From the NCBI RefSeq assembly GCF_043641925.1, contig NZ_JBHZRU010000016.1, forward strand, positions 23,392 to 87,391: DNA of 64,000 nucleotides. The letters are read 5' to 3'. This DNA is from Paenisporosarcina quisquiliarum_A. Its GTDB lineage: Bacteria > Bacillota > Bacilli > Bacillales_A > Planococcaceae. This document shows positions 25,246 through 34,310 of this stretch, one piece after another. Made by a program: the position numbers and the translations under genes. The first letter of the stretch is position 1. Every line of letters begins with the position of its first letter. Below the pieces are notes generated by a model. It was given only the letters and a program-made list of their open reading frames with translations. It searched no databases and was not told the origin of the DNA.

Positions 25246-26550
25246 ATGACGGTTGAAACGAAATTGGCATTAACCGAGCAAGATGTACGCTCCTATTCTG
25301 TTGCAACACAAGAACCAAATTGGTTTGCGGAATACCGTATTCGTGCTCTAGGCGCGGCTGAGAATTTGCCGATGCCTACGCCAGATAAAACAAAAATAGA
25401 CAAATGGAATTTTACTGAATTCCCAGTTCACTCGGTTGAGAGTGCAACCTTTTCTTCATTAGCTGAATTGCCAGAAGAAGTGAAATCCATTGTTACTGAA
25501 GGTCAACAAAGTGTTTATATTCAACGCAATAATACACCTGCATTTATCCAAGTTTCGGATGAATTAAAATTAAAAGGTGTTATTTTTACTGATATTCAAA
25601 CAGCTATTCGTGATCATGAAGACCTTGTTAAAAAGTACTTCATGACAAATGGTGTTAAAGTTGATGAGCATAAGCTTACAAGTTTAAATGCAGCACTTTT
25701 AAATGGTGGTGTATTTGTATATGTTCCCAAAAATGTGGTTTTAGAAGAGCCACTTCAAGCTGTTTTCATGCTTGATGACGCTCAAACATCTTTATTCAAC
25801 CATACAATTGTTGTGGCTGATACGAATAGCTCGGTAACTTATGTAGAAAACTATCTTTCAACGGTAGAAAATGCATCTGGAATCGTGAACATTATTTCAG
25901 AAGTATTTGCTGAAGATAATGCTTCTGTAACTTATGGTGCAGTTGATGTATTAGATAAAGGGATTACAACGTATGTGAACAGACGCGGTGTTGCAAATCG
26001 TAATTCTCGTATTGAATGGGCATTAGGATTAATGAATGACGGAGATACAATTTCAGAAAACGTTACTCATTTAGTTGGTGATGCTTCATATGGTGATACC
26101 AAAACGGTTGTAGTTGGTCGCGGCAAGCAAAAACAAAACTTTACAACCAAAGTTATTCATTGGGGTAAACATTCAGAAGGCTATATCCTTAAGCATGGAG
26201 TTATGAAGGATGAAGCTTCTTCTATCTTTAATGGAATTGGAAAGATCGAGCATGGTGCTACAAAATCGAATGCTGAGCAAGAATCACGTGTTTTAATGTT
26301 AAATGAAAAAGCACGCGGAGATGCTAATCCAATCTTATTAATTGATGAAGATGATGTAACTGCAGGTCATGCTGCTTCTGTTGGTAGAGTGGATCCACTA
26401 CAACTTTATTACTTAATGAGTCGTGGTATTTCAAAACAAAATGCAGAGCGTTTAGTAATTCATGGTTTCCTTGCACCGGTTGTTAGTATTTTGCCTATCG
26501 AAGGCGTTAAAAAACAGCTGACGGAGGTTATTGAAAGGAAAGTGCGATAA
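25246..26550 (+). CDS. sufD: Fe-S cluster assembly protein SufD
   Basis: 434 residues, normal for SufD. The SufB/D beta-helix core covers about residues 130-400, with QQESRVLMLNE-like EQESRVLMLNEKARGDANP and AGHAASVGRVDPLQLYYLMS, the shared C-terminal SufBD motif containing the conserved His. It forms SufBC2D with the neighbouring proteins. It starts 18 bases after sufC, and its stop overlaps the sufS start by one base. Confidence 0.96.
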   Translation: MTVETKLALTEQDVRSYSVATQEPNWFAEYRIRALGAAENLPMPTPDKTKIDKWNFTEFPVHSVESATFSSLAELPEEVKSIVTEGQQSVYIQRNNTPAFIQVSDELKLKGVIFTDIQTAIRDHEDLVKKYFMTNGVKVDEHKLTSLNAALLNGGVFVYVPKNVVLEEPLQAVFMLDDAQTSLFNHTIVVADTNSSVTYVENYLSTVENASGIVNIISEVFAEDNASVTYGAVDVLDKGITTYVNRRGVANRNSRIEWALGLMNDGDTISENVTHLVGDASYGDTKTVVVGRGKQKQNFTTKVIHWGKHSEGYILKHGVMKDEASSIFNGIGKIEHGATKSNAEQESRVLMLNEKARGDANPILLIDEDDVTAGHAASVGRVDPLQLYYLMSRGISKQNAERLVIHGFLAPVVSILPIEGVKKQLTEVIERKVR

Positions 26551-27779
26551 TGATCAGTAAAGACATTCGAAGCTATTTTCCGATATTAAATCAAGAAGTA
26601 AATGGACATCCTTTAGTCTATTTAGACAGTGCGGCAACTTCACAAAAACCAATTCAAGTAATTGAAGCTTTGAGTAAGTACTATGAATTAGACAATTCAA
26701 ATGTACATCGCGGTGTGCATACGCTTGGAAACCGTGCGACGGAAAGTTATGAAGGAGCACGTGAAAAGGTGCGAAAATTCATTTCTGCAAAGTCTACGGA
26801 AGAAATAATTTTCATGCGTGGTACAACGACAGCTATTAATACAGTCGCTCAAAGTTATGGTGGAGCAAATGTTGAAGAAGGTGACGAAATTGTCATCACG
26901 TATATGGAACACCATTCAAATATTATCCCATGGCAACAGTTAGCGAAGGCAAAGGGTGCAATTCTTAAGTATGTGGATCTTGAAGAAGATGGGACCTTAT
27001 CACTTGAAAAAGTGAGAGAAACCATTACTGAAAAGACCAAAATTGTATCCATTATGTACGTATCTAATGTTCTGGGGACAATGAATCCTATTAAAGAAAT
27101 CGCACAGATTGCTCACGAGCATGGTGCCATTATGGTAGTTGATGGTGCTCAAGCTGCACCTCATATGAAAATTGATGTTCAAGATTTGGATTGTGACTTC
27201 TTTGCATTTTCAGGACATAAAATGTGTGGTCCTACTGGGATTGGCGTTTTATATGGCAAGAAGGATTTATTAGAAGTAATGGAGCCTATTGAGTTTGGTG
27301 GAGAAATGATTGATTTTGTTGATCTATATGACTCCACATGGAAAGAACTTCCGTGGAAATTTGAAGGAGGAACACCAATAATTGCGGGTGCAGTTGGATT
27401 AGCAGCAGCTATTGATTTCCTTGAAGAGATTGGTTTAGATGAAATTGAAAAACACGAACATCATTTGGCAGCATATGCAATGGATAGAATGTCCACCATT
27501 GATGGTTTAACAATTTACGGACCAAAAGATCCTCAAAAAAGAGCAGGACTCGTTACATTTAACTTAAATGATGTTCATCCTCATGACGTAGCTACTGTAT
27601 TAGATATGCGTGGAATTGCAGTTCGTGCTGGTCATCATTGCGCACAACCACTTATGAAGTGGTTGCAAGTAAGTGCTACAGCTCGTGCCAGTTTCTATGT
27701 GTACAATTCAGAAGAAGATATTGACCTACTTGTCAAAGGATTGAACACTGCAAAGGAGTATTTTAACGATGTCTTTTAA
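26550..27779 (+). CDS. sufS: Cysteine desulfurase SufS
   Basis: 409 residues, class-V aminotransferase fold, group II desulfurase. FFAFSGHKMCGPTGIGVLYG holds the pyridoxal-phosphate Lys, and RAGHHCAQPLMKW near residue 360 carries the active-site Cys. It removes sulfur from cysteine and passes it to SufU. Start and stop overlaps with sufD (1 base) and sufU (11 bases) show tight coupling. Confidence 0.97.
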   Translation: MISKDIRSYFPILNQEVNGHPLVYLDSAATSQKPIQVIEALSKYYELDNSNVHRGVHTLGNRATESYEGAREKVRKFISAKSTEEIIFMRGTTTAINTVAQSYGGANVEEGDEIVITYMEHHSNIIPWQQLAKAKGAILKYVDLEEDGTLSLEKVRETITEKTKIVSIMYVSNVLGTMNPIKEIAQIAHEHGAIMVVDGAQAAPHMKIDVQDLDCDFFAFSGHKMCGPTGIGVLYGKKDLLEVMEPIEFGGEMIDFVDLYDSTWKELPWKFEGGTPIIAGAVGLAAAIDFLEEIGLDEIEKHEHHLAAYAMDRMSTIDGLTIYGPKDPQKRAGLVTFNLNDVHPHDVATVLDMRGIAVRAGHHCAQPLMKWLQVSATARASFYVYNSEEDIDLLVKGLNTAKEYFNDVF

Positions 27780-28212
27780 TAATTTAGATCAGCTTTATCG
27801 AACAGTCATCATGGACCATTACAAAAATCCTCGTAATAAAGGAACACTTGAGGATGGAAGTGTGACAATTGATATGAATAACCCTACTTGTGGGGATCGT
27901 ATACATTTAACACTACAAGTTGAAAACGGACTTGTAGAAAATGCAAAGTTTGATGGTGAAGGATGTTCGATTTCTATGTCATCAGCCTCTATGATGACAC
28001 AAGCAGTCAAAGGAAAGAGCATAGATGAAGCATTAAAACTTTCAACTATATTCTCAGACATGATGTTAGGGAAAGAATACGACGATTCGATCGATTTAGG
28101 CGATATCGAAGCTTTATCCGGAGTAGCTAAATTTCCTGCGCGTATTAAATGTGCAACTTTAGCATGGAAAGCGATGGAAAAAGGCGTATCGAACGACGAA
28201 ACGCAATCATAA
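27769..28212 (+). CDS. sufU: SufU zinc-dependent sulfurtransferase / scaffold
   Basis: 147 residues, the SufU branch of the IscU fold. Three conserved cysteines are visible in NPTCGDRIHL, DGEGCSISMSSASMM and RIKCATLAWKAM, with the Asp of CGD completing the Zn site. SufU accepts sulfur from SufS in Gram-positive bacteria. The start lies inside the last codons of sufS. Confidence 0.96.
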   Translation: MSFNNLDQLYRTVIMDHYKNPRNKGTLEDGSVTIDMNNPTCGDRIHLTLQVENGLVENAKFDGEGCSISMSSASMMTQAVKGKSIDEALKLSTIFSDMMLGKEYDDSIDLGDIEALSGVAKFPARIKCATLAWKAMEKGVSNDETQS

Positions 28213-28232
28213 ACAGAACGGAGGAAAAGACG

Positions 28233-29630
28233 ATGGCAAAAAAAATGCCTGAAATCGGCGATTATAAATACGGTTTCCACGATAAGGATGTATCTGTATT
28301 CCGTTCAAAACGTGGTCTTACACGTGAAATCGTTCAAACGATTTCAAATATGAAAGAAGAACCACAATGGATGTTGGATTATCGTTTAAAATCTTTAGAG
28401 ATTTTCTACTCTAAACCAATGCCACAATGGGGTGGCGATATGTCATCTTTGAATTTCGATGAAATTACGTACTACGTAAAACCATCTGAAATGACACAAA
28501 CTTCTTGGGATGAAGTTCCTGAAGAAATTAAACGTACTTTTGATAAACTTGGAATTCCTGAAGCAGAACAAAAATATTTAGCTGGTGTATCTGCTCAATA
28601 TGAATCTGAAGTTGTTTATCACAATATGAAAAAAGAATTAGAAGATATGGGGATTATCTTTAAAGATACAGGGTCTGCTCTTCTTGAAAATGAAGAATTG
28701 TTTAAAAAGCATTGGGCTACTGTAATTCCTAATACTGACAACAAATTCGCTGCACTAAACTCAGCAGTTTGGTCAGGTGGATCATTTATTTATGTACCAC
28801 CGGGTATTAAAGTAGATACGCCATTACAAGCGTATTTCCGTATTAACTCAGAAAACATGGGTCAATTCGAACGTACGTTAATTATTGTTGACGAAGGCGC
28901 ATCAGTTCACTATGTAGAAGGTTGTACGGCACCTGTTTATACAACGAACTCACTTCACAGTGCGGTAGTTGAAATTATCATTAAAAAAGATGCATATTGC
29001 CGTTATACAACGATTCAAAACTGGGCAAATAACGTTTATAACCTAGTAACGAAACGTGCAGTATGTGAAGAAAATGCAACAATGGAATGGATTGATGGAA
29101 ACATTGGTTCTAAGTTAACAATGAAATATCCGGCGGTCATCTTAAAAGGTGAAGGTTCTCGTGGGATGACATTATCTATTGCGCTTGCAGGTAAAGGGCA
29201 ACACCAAGATGCTGGAGCTAAAATGATTCACTTAGCACCAAATACATCTTCAACAATTATTTCTAAATCAATCTCTAAACAAGGTGGTAAGGTTACTTAC
29301 CGTGGGATTGTTCGTTTTGGACCTAAAGCTTCAGGTGCACGTTCAAATATTGAATGTGATACGTTGATTATGGATAATCAATCGACTTCTGATACGATTC
29401 CATATAACGAAATTTTAAATGACAATGTTTCGTTAGAGCATGAAGCAAAAGTTTCTAAAGTTTCTGAAGAGCAATTGTTCTACTTAATGAGCAGAGGAAT
29501 CTCTGAAGAAGAAGCGACAGAAATGATTGTTATGGGCTTCATCGAACCATTCACAAAAGAATTACCGATGGAATATGCGGTAGAAATGAACCGACTAATT
29601 AAATTCGAAATGGAAGGCTCAATCGGCTAA
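28233..29630 (+). CDS. sufB: Fe-S cluster assembly protein SufB
   Basis: 465 residues from ATG 28233, preceded by GGAGG; an upstream in-frame ATG within sufU is not credible. SufB landmarks include FIYVPPGIKVDTPLQAYFRI, VEGCTAPVYTTNSLHSAV with a conserved Cys, and the C-terminal HEAKVSKVSEEQLFYLMSRG. It is the scaffold on which the cluster is built, with SufC and SufD. Last gene of the operon; a terminator follows. Confidence 0.97.
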   Translation: MAKKMPEIGDYKYGFHDKDVSVFRSKRGLTREIVQTISNMKEEPQWMLDYRLKSLEIFYSKPMPQWGGDMSSLNFDEITYYVKPSEMTQTSWDEVPEEIKRTFDKLGIPEAEQKYLAGVSAQYESEVVYHNMKKELEDMGIIFKDTGSALLENEELFKKHWATVIPNTDNKFAALNSAVWSGGSFIYVPPGIKVDTPLQAYFRINSENMGQFERTLIIVDEGASVHYVEGCTAPVYTTNSLHSAVVEIIIKKDAYCRYTTIQNWANNVYNLVTKRAVCEENATMEWIDGNIGSKLTMKYPAVILKGEGSRGMTLSIALAGKGQHQDAGAKMIHLAPNTSSTIISKSISKQGGKVTYRGIVRFGPKASGARSNIECDTLIMDNQSTSDTIPYNEILNDNVSLEHEAKVSKVSEEQLFYLMSRGISEEEATEMIVMGFIEPFTKELPMEYAVEMNRLIKFEMEGSIG

Positions 29631-29644
29631 CCTTCGAATACCTT

Positions 29645-29671
29645 AAACCTCGCCATTTGGCGGGGTTTTCT
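29645..29671 (+). terminator. suf operon terminator
   Basis: AACCTCGCC pairs with GGCGGGGTT around ATTT, followed by TTTTC. Confidence 0.8.
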
Positions 29672-29728
29672 TGTTTAATTAATAATCTATTGAAGAAAAA
29701 TGACTTCCGAGAAAAGAAATCTCACCTG

Positions 29729-29888
29729 TATGAGACAGATTTTTTAGAGTTGAGTTACTTTTGAACATTTATCAATCAAAATGGAGGGTTTATCAATCAG
29801 ATTGGAGATTTATCAATCAAATTGACGATTTATCAATCAAAACTCATGTTTTATCAATCAAACGCGTCTCATTAGCTAGTTAACTAAT
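29729..29888 (-). repeat. TTTGATTGATAAA iterated element, copy 2 (five units)
   Basis: On the plus strand the unit reads TTTATCAATCAAA and starts at 29768, 29789 (TTTATCAATCAGA), 29809, 29829 and 29850: steps of 21, 20, 20 and 21, the same as copy 1. In copy-1 orientation the spacers are acatgagt, tcgtcaa, tctccaa and ccctccat (8, 7, 7, 8). Ends are TATGAGAC at 29729-29736 and GTCTCATT at 29866-29873, and TAGTTAACTAA lies just outside, matching the flank of copy 1. Confidence 0.9.
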
Positions 29889-30078
29889 AGATATCTAATC
29901 GATTAATCACATCTTGAATGTCTTTTTTATTAAACTTACATTAAAATAGGCTATCAAACACAAAATGTCCTCGAATTCTTTACAACTAAAGAACTTATTT
30001 TAATTATCTAAAAAGCTGTGTTTTCAAGTTTTTTAAATGAATGTGATATGATAAGTGACAAATGGAGTGTGAGTGAAA
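29889..30078. other. Intergenic region ahead of yunF
   Basis: AT-rich, with no gene. A weak TTTTCAA...TATGATA promoter-like pair near 30020-30055 is the only feature noted. Confidence 0.4.
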
Positions 30079-30950
30079 ATGATCCATATCGGGTTAACAG
30101 GATGGGGAGATCATCCCGATGTTTATCGACCAGAAACCAAATCTCATGAAAAGCTAATGGATTATAGTGCACACTTTCCAGTAGTGGAACTTGATGCTGC
30201 CTTCTATGCCGTTCAACCAGAACGCAATATGAGAAAATGGATTAATGAAACTCCACAAGATTTTAAATTTATTGTTAAAGCTTATCAAGGCATTACAGGT
30301 CATTTAAGAGGGGAATCTCCATTTCAATCAACAGAAGAATGATAACCCGTTATAAGGATTCCTTAATTCCTTTAATCGAAGCGGAAAAATTGAGTATGAT
30401 TCTTGTACAATTCCCACCATGGTTTGAATGTATTAAAGGCAATGTGGACTACATAAAAATGCTTAAAGAGTCATTTTTGGACATGCCTGTCGCCATTGAA
30501 TTTAGACATCAATCTTGGTATGAGCCGCAATATAGGCAGAAAACCATTGAGTTTTTAACAGAATATGAATTTATTCATTCGGTTTGTGATGAACCACAAT
30601 CTGGTCAAGGAAGTATTCCGTTAGTGCCAGTAGCCAGTCGTAAGGATCATACTTTATTTCGTCTTCATGGTCGCAATGTGCATGGTTGGCGAAATCCAGG
30701 AGATGCACAAAAATGGCGAGAAATTAGGTATTTGTATGATTACAATGAAGCGGAATTAGACGAAATTGTTCAAGTCATTCATCACTTATCTATACAATCC
30801 AAACAAGTCACGGTTCTATTCAATAATAATTCGGGTGGACATGCTGCTAATAATGCAAAACAAGTCATGAAAAAGTTACATATTCAATATGAAGGTTTAA
30901 ACCCTAAGCAATTAGACATATTTGGAGGAGAGTCAGAATGGAATATATAA
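30079..30950 (+). pseudogene. yunF: YunF-type DUF72 protein split by a one-base frameshift
   Basis: Two frames together make one DUF72 TIM-barrel protein. The first (30079-30342) gives GLTGWGDHPDVYRPETK, VVELDAAFYAVQPERN and FIVKAYQGITGHLRG. The second (30339-30950) continues with LVQFPPWFECI, VAIEFRHQSWYE, RLHGRNVHGW and VLFNNNSGGHAANNAKQ. They meet at GAAGAATGATAACC: adding one A after GAAGA restores ...TEEMITRYK... as in the single-chain family. The resulting ATGA overlap could let ribosomes restart, so two half-proteins are possible, but no ribosome site is seen before the second ATG. Loss of function, sequence error or a true split remain open. Confidence 0.8.
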
Positions 30951-31762
30951 TTTTAGCAATCATCGGTTTGCTCTCTGGGGTAGTCGGTGCATTAGTCGGA
31001 TTAGGTGGAGGGGTTATTTTAGTACCTGCAACACTTTTTTTTGGAGGGTCCTTAGGTTTAATTCCCGGTATTACACCACAAAATGTAGTGGGACTGTCTG
31101 TAATTATGATGATTTTCACTGGACTTGCCTCTACGTTGTCCTATATGAAGTCAAAGACCGTGGATTATCGGAGTGGACTCATATTCTTCATAGGTAGTGT
31201 TCCAGGTACAATTCTTGGTGCTATTGTGAATAAAGGATTGGATCTGCCATCCTTCAATTTATATTTTGGCATACTATTAATTTTATTAGCTACATTATTA
31301 CTCGTACGAAAATATTTAAAACCTATACATATATTTGTTGATAACAGTAAGAAAAAAACATTTATCGATCCACAAGGAAACACTTTTGTATATGGCTATC
31401 CTATATGGTTTGCACTTTTACTTACCTTCGGAGTTGGATTTGCTTCAGGCTTATTCGGGATAGGCGGAGGGTCAATTCTTGTTCCGGCAATGATTTTGTT
31501 ATTCTTATTCCCGCCTCATGTGGCGGTTGGTACATCGATGTTTATGGTCTTTCTATCAGCCATAGTCAATTCTGTTAGCCATATCTCGTTAGGGAATGTA
31601 CCTTGGTTATATACTATACCGGTTATTCCAGCAGCCTATATAGGTGCTAAGATTGGTGCTTACTTAAATCAAAAAATAAAATCGGAAACATTAGTGTTCG
31701 CCCTTCGAATTATTTTATTATTACTAGGAATTCGTTCAATTGTAGCTGGATTACTCGGGTAA
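30938..31762 (+). CDS. yunE: TauE/SafE-family sulfite/anion exporter YunE
   Basis: 274 residues with eight predicted membrane segments in two repeats. GLLSGVVGALVGLGGGVILV and GFASGLFGIGGGSILVPAMI are the paired Gly-rich family motifs. Members export sulfite, sulfoacetate or other small organic anions; the substrate is unknown here. Start ATG has GGAGGAG upstream and overlaps yunF by 13 bases. Order yunF-yunE-yunD is the B. subtilis cluster. Confidence 0.9.
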   Translation: MEYIILAIIGLLSGVVGALVGLGGGVILVPATLFFGGSLGLIPGITPQNVVGLSVIMMIFTGLASTLSYMKSKTVDYRSGLIFFIGSVPGTILGAIVNKGLDLPSFNLYFGILLILLATLLLVRKYLKPIHIFVDNSKKKTFIDPQGNTFVYGYPIWFALLLTFGVGFASGLFGIGGGSILVPAMILLFLFPPHVAVGTSMFMVFLSAIVNSVSHISLGNVPWLYTIPVIPAAYIGAKIGAYLNQKIKSETLVFALRIILLLLGIRSIVAGLLG

Positions 31763-31774
31763 GGAGATTAATGA

Positions 31775-33133
31775 ATGCTAGAAACCATCCATTTTTATCA
31801 TACGAATGATTTGCATAGTCATTTTCAACATTGGCCGAGAATTGACGATTTGTTGACTTCACGGAAAAAATGGCATCAAGAGGAAGGTGACTCTAGCTTT
31901 GCATTTGATATCGGTGATCATATTGACAGGTCTCATATTTACACTGAAGGTACGCTTGGAAAAGGAAATACACAGCTTTTAAATCAGGCACAATATGATG
32001 TTGTAACCATTGGCAACAACGAAGGGATTACTTTGTCTCACGATGACCTTGATACCCTCTATGAGGATGCTCATTTTGATGTTGTGATAGGTAATTTATT
32101 CGATGAAAATGGCAAACGACCAAATTGGGTAAAACCTTATGTTGTAAAGCAAACATCGAAGGGGACAAAAATCGGAATTATCGCTGTAACAGCGGAATTT
32201 TCATCTTTTTACGAGCGTTTAGGCTGGAAAGTAACATCTGCTTTTGAAGCTATACAAAAGTCTCTAGAACAATTAACTCAAGATGTAGACATCGTTATTT
32301 GTTTATCTCATTTAGGTATACATGAAGATGAAAAAATGGCTGCTCAATTCCCTGAAATAGATGTTATATTTGGTGCTCATACCCATCATGTATTGCACGA
32401 TGGGAAAATAGTGAATAACGTGTTACTAGCGGCAGCAGGTAAATTTGGTCAATTTGTTGGTCAAGTTACAGTCGATTATGATTTAATTACAAATGAAATT
32501 CGAAACAAAAAGGCTATTCTTTACGATGCGAATGAATTGCCAATAGTTCAAAATGAACTTCAAAAAGTGTCTGAACTTGAACGAATCGGAAAAGAAAAGA
32601 TGAAAACCATTGAATTTTATCAAAAGGAAACGTTAGAAAAAGAATGGTTCCAAGAATCAGCATTGTCCTCTTATTTTGGAGAGGCAATGGTGAGTTATTG
32701 TGATGCAGATTGTGCCCTTTTCAATGCGGGAATATTTCTCGATGATTTAAAAAGTGGAGATGTCTCCTCTTTACACGTACACCAAATACTACCTCATCCG
32801 ATCAATCCGTGTGTAATCGAACTTACGTATGTAGAGTTACTCGATCTATATCATAAGTCTTTAAACCATGAGTGGCCTAATCTGGAGATTAAGGGTCTTG
32901 GATTTAGAGGATCAATCATGGGGAAAATGATTGCTTATAACATGAAAATTGTAGACAATGAATTGTACATTAAGAACGAACTTGTAAATCCAAATAAGTT
33001 AATCAGATTGGCAACTTTAGATATGTTTACATTCGGTTACTTTTTCCCGAGTTTAAAAGAGGCTAAAAAAACCTACTTTATGCCAGATTTTCTGCGAGAC
33101 GTTTTCATTTGGTATGGAAAAAAACAAAAATAA
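31775..33133 (+). CDS. yunD: Calcineurin-type metallophosphatase / 5'-nucleotidase YunD
   Basis: 452 residues. Metal-site motifs run in order: FYHTNDLHSHFQHW, AFDIGDHIDRS, VTIGNNEGIT (GNNE instead of the more common GNHE), CLSHLG and FGAHTHHVLHDG. A C-terminal 5'-nucleotidase domain follows from about residue 290 (CDADCALFNAG). No signal peptide, so probably cytosolic, unlike secreted UshA-type enzymes. It starts 12 bases after yunE. Confidence 0.9.
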   Translation: MLETIHFYHTNDLHSHFQHWPRIDDLLTSRKKWHQEEGDSSFAFDIGDHIDRSHIYTEGTLGKGNTQLLNQAQYDVVTIGNNEGITLSHDDLDTLYEDAHFDVVIGNLFDENGKRPNWVKPYVVKQTSKGTKIGIIAVTAEFSSFYERLGWKVTSAFEAIQKSLEQLTQDVDIVICLSHLGIHEDEKMAAQFPEIDVIFGAHTHHVLHDGKIVNNVLLAAAGKFGQFVGQVTVDYDLITNEIRNKKAILYDANELPIVQNELQKVSELERIGKEKMKTIEFYQKETLEKEWFQESALSSYFGEAMVSYCDADCALFNAGIFLDDLKSGDVSSLHVHQILPHPINPCVIELTYVELLDLYHKSLNHEWPNLEIKGLGFRGSIMGKMIAYNMKIVDNELYIKNELVNPNKLIRLATLDMFTFGYFFPSLKEAKKTYFMPDFLRDVFIWYGKKQK

Positions 33134-33163
33134 TTCTGGGATTTACACGAAGTGGAGAGAACC

Positions 33164-34255
33164 ATGAGATTAATATCAATCAAGACATTAACAGAAGGAA
33201 TGATTATTGGGCGGACGATTTGGAATGAAGCTGGTCATCCTTTACTGCAAGAAAATGTGGAGGTTACCGGTCGAATCATCGAACGGTTAATTGATTTAAA
33301 TGTTCCATATGTATATATTCAAGATGCCATATCAAGAAACATTGAATCTCTTGATACGGTACCCATTGAGGTAAGGAAACGAGCCGTTACAGAAATAACC
33401 CAAACGTTCAAAGCTATTCAAGGAGCAAAAAAAGGCGAAGCTTCCTTTTTTATAGATCAACAGTCAAAAGCTCTTTACTCGATTATAGATGATCTATTAA
33501 GTAACATTTTATCGAATGAAGATGTTTTAACGATCATCGGCGATGTTTTCATGTATGATAACTATATTTATCAACATTCATTTCAAGTCAGCACTTATGC
33601 TATCGCAGTTGCAAAAGAAATGAACTATTCAGTCGAAGAAATTCGACAAATCGCTTTAGGAGCACTATTGCATGACGTTGGAAAAATGTTGGTTCCTCAA
33701 GACATTCTATTAAAGCCAGGACGACTTTCAGAAGAAGAGTTCAGTGAAATTCGAAAGCACACAACAGCAGGTTTTGATGTGTTAAGGAATGTTCACTCCA
33801 TCTCATTGTTGATAGCTCATTGTGCTTTCCAACATCATGAGAGATTGGATGGAAGTGGTTATCCGAGAGGGTTGATCGATTTTGAAATTCATCCTTATGC
33901 CAAAATTATCGCTGTTGCAGATGTATTTGATGCGGTAACCTCGAACCGTGTCTATAAAATGAAAATGCTCCCGTCACAAGCAATCGCTATTTTAGAAGCT
34001 GGGAAGGGCTCATTGTACGATGCAAAAGTAGTTCAAGCCTTTAGTCAAATTATTGCGCATTACCCGAATGGGACAACCGTTGTTCTGTCAAATGGTAGTC
34101 GTGGCATTATTTCTAAACAAAACATGCATATGCCTACACGTCCATGGGTTAGAATTTTTGAGGAAGACGGTGAGTTATTAAATGCGACCTATGAACTTGA
34201 CTTATTACATAATAATGAGCTAGTTATCGACAAAGTGGAACTCGATTTTAATTAA
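33164..34255 (+). CDS. HD-GYP domain phosphodiesterase
   Basis: 363 residues from ATG 33164 with GTGGAGAG upstream. The C-terminal HD-GYP domain (about 120-310) has LLHDVGKMLVPQDILLKPGR, HHERLDGSGYPRG (the GYP triad) and IIAVADVFDAVTSNRVYK. Such domains hydrolyse cyclic di-GMP or related cyclic dinucleotides. There is no receiver or membrane domain; the first 110 residues are not recognised. It sits where B. subtilis has yunC, between yunD and yunB. Confidence 0.9.
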   Translation: MRLISIKTLTEGMIIGRTIWNEAGHPLLQENVEVTGRIIERLIDLNVPYVYIQDAISRNIESLDTVPIEVRKRAVTEITQTFKAIQGAKKGEASFFIDQQSKALYSIIDDLLSNILSNEDVLTIIGDVFMYDNYIYQHSFQVSTYAIAVAKEMNYSVEEIRQIALGALLHDVGKMLVPQDILLKPGRLSEEEFSEIRKHTTAGFDVLRNVHSISLLIAHCAFQHHERLDGSGYPRGLIDFEIHPYAKIIAVADVFDAVTSNRVYKMKMLPSQAIAILEAGKGSLYDAKVVQAFSQIIAHYPNGTTVVLSNGSRGIISKQNMHMPTRPWVRIFEEDGELLNATYELDLLHNNELVIDKVELDFN

Positions 34256-34266
34256 AATGATGACAT

Positions 34267-34309
34267 AAAATCCTCCTATTTCTCGTACCATAGAGAAGGA
34301 GGATTTTTG
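34267..34309 (+). terminator. Terminator-like hairpin that contains the yunB ribosome site
   Basis: AAAATCCTCC (34267-34276) pairs perfectly with GGAGGATTTT (34298-34307), and TTCTC with GAGAA inside, around an eight-base loop and a TAT bulge. T residues follow. The 3' arm is the AAGGAGG used by yunB, so one structure could both end the HD-GYP transcript and mask the yunB start. Confidence 0.8.
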
Positions 34310-34310
34310 T

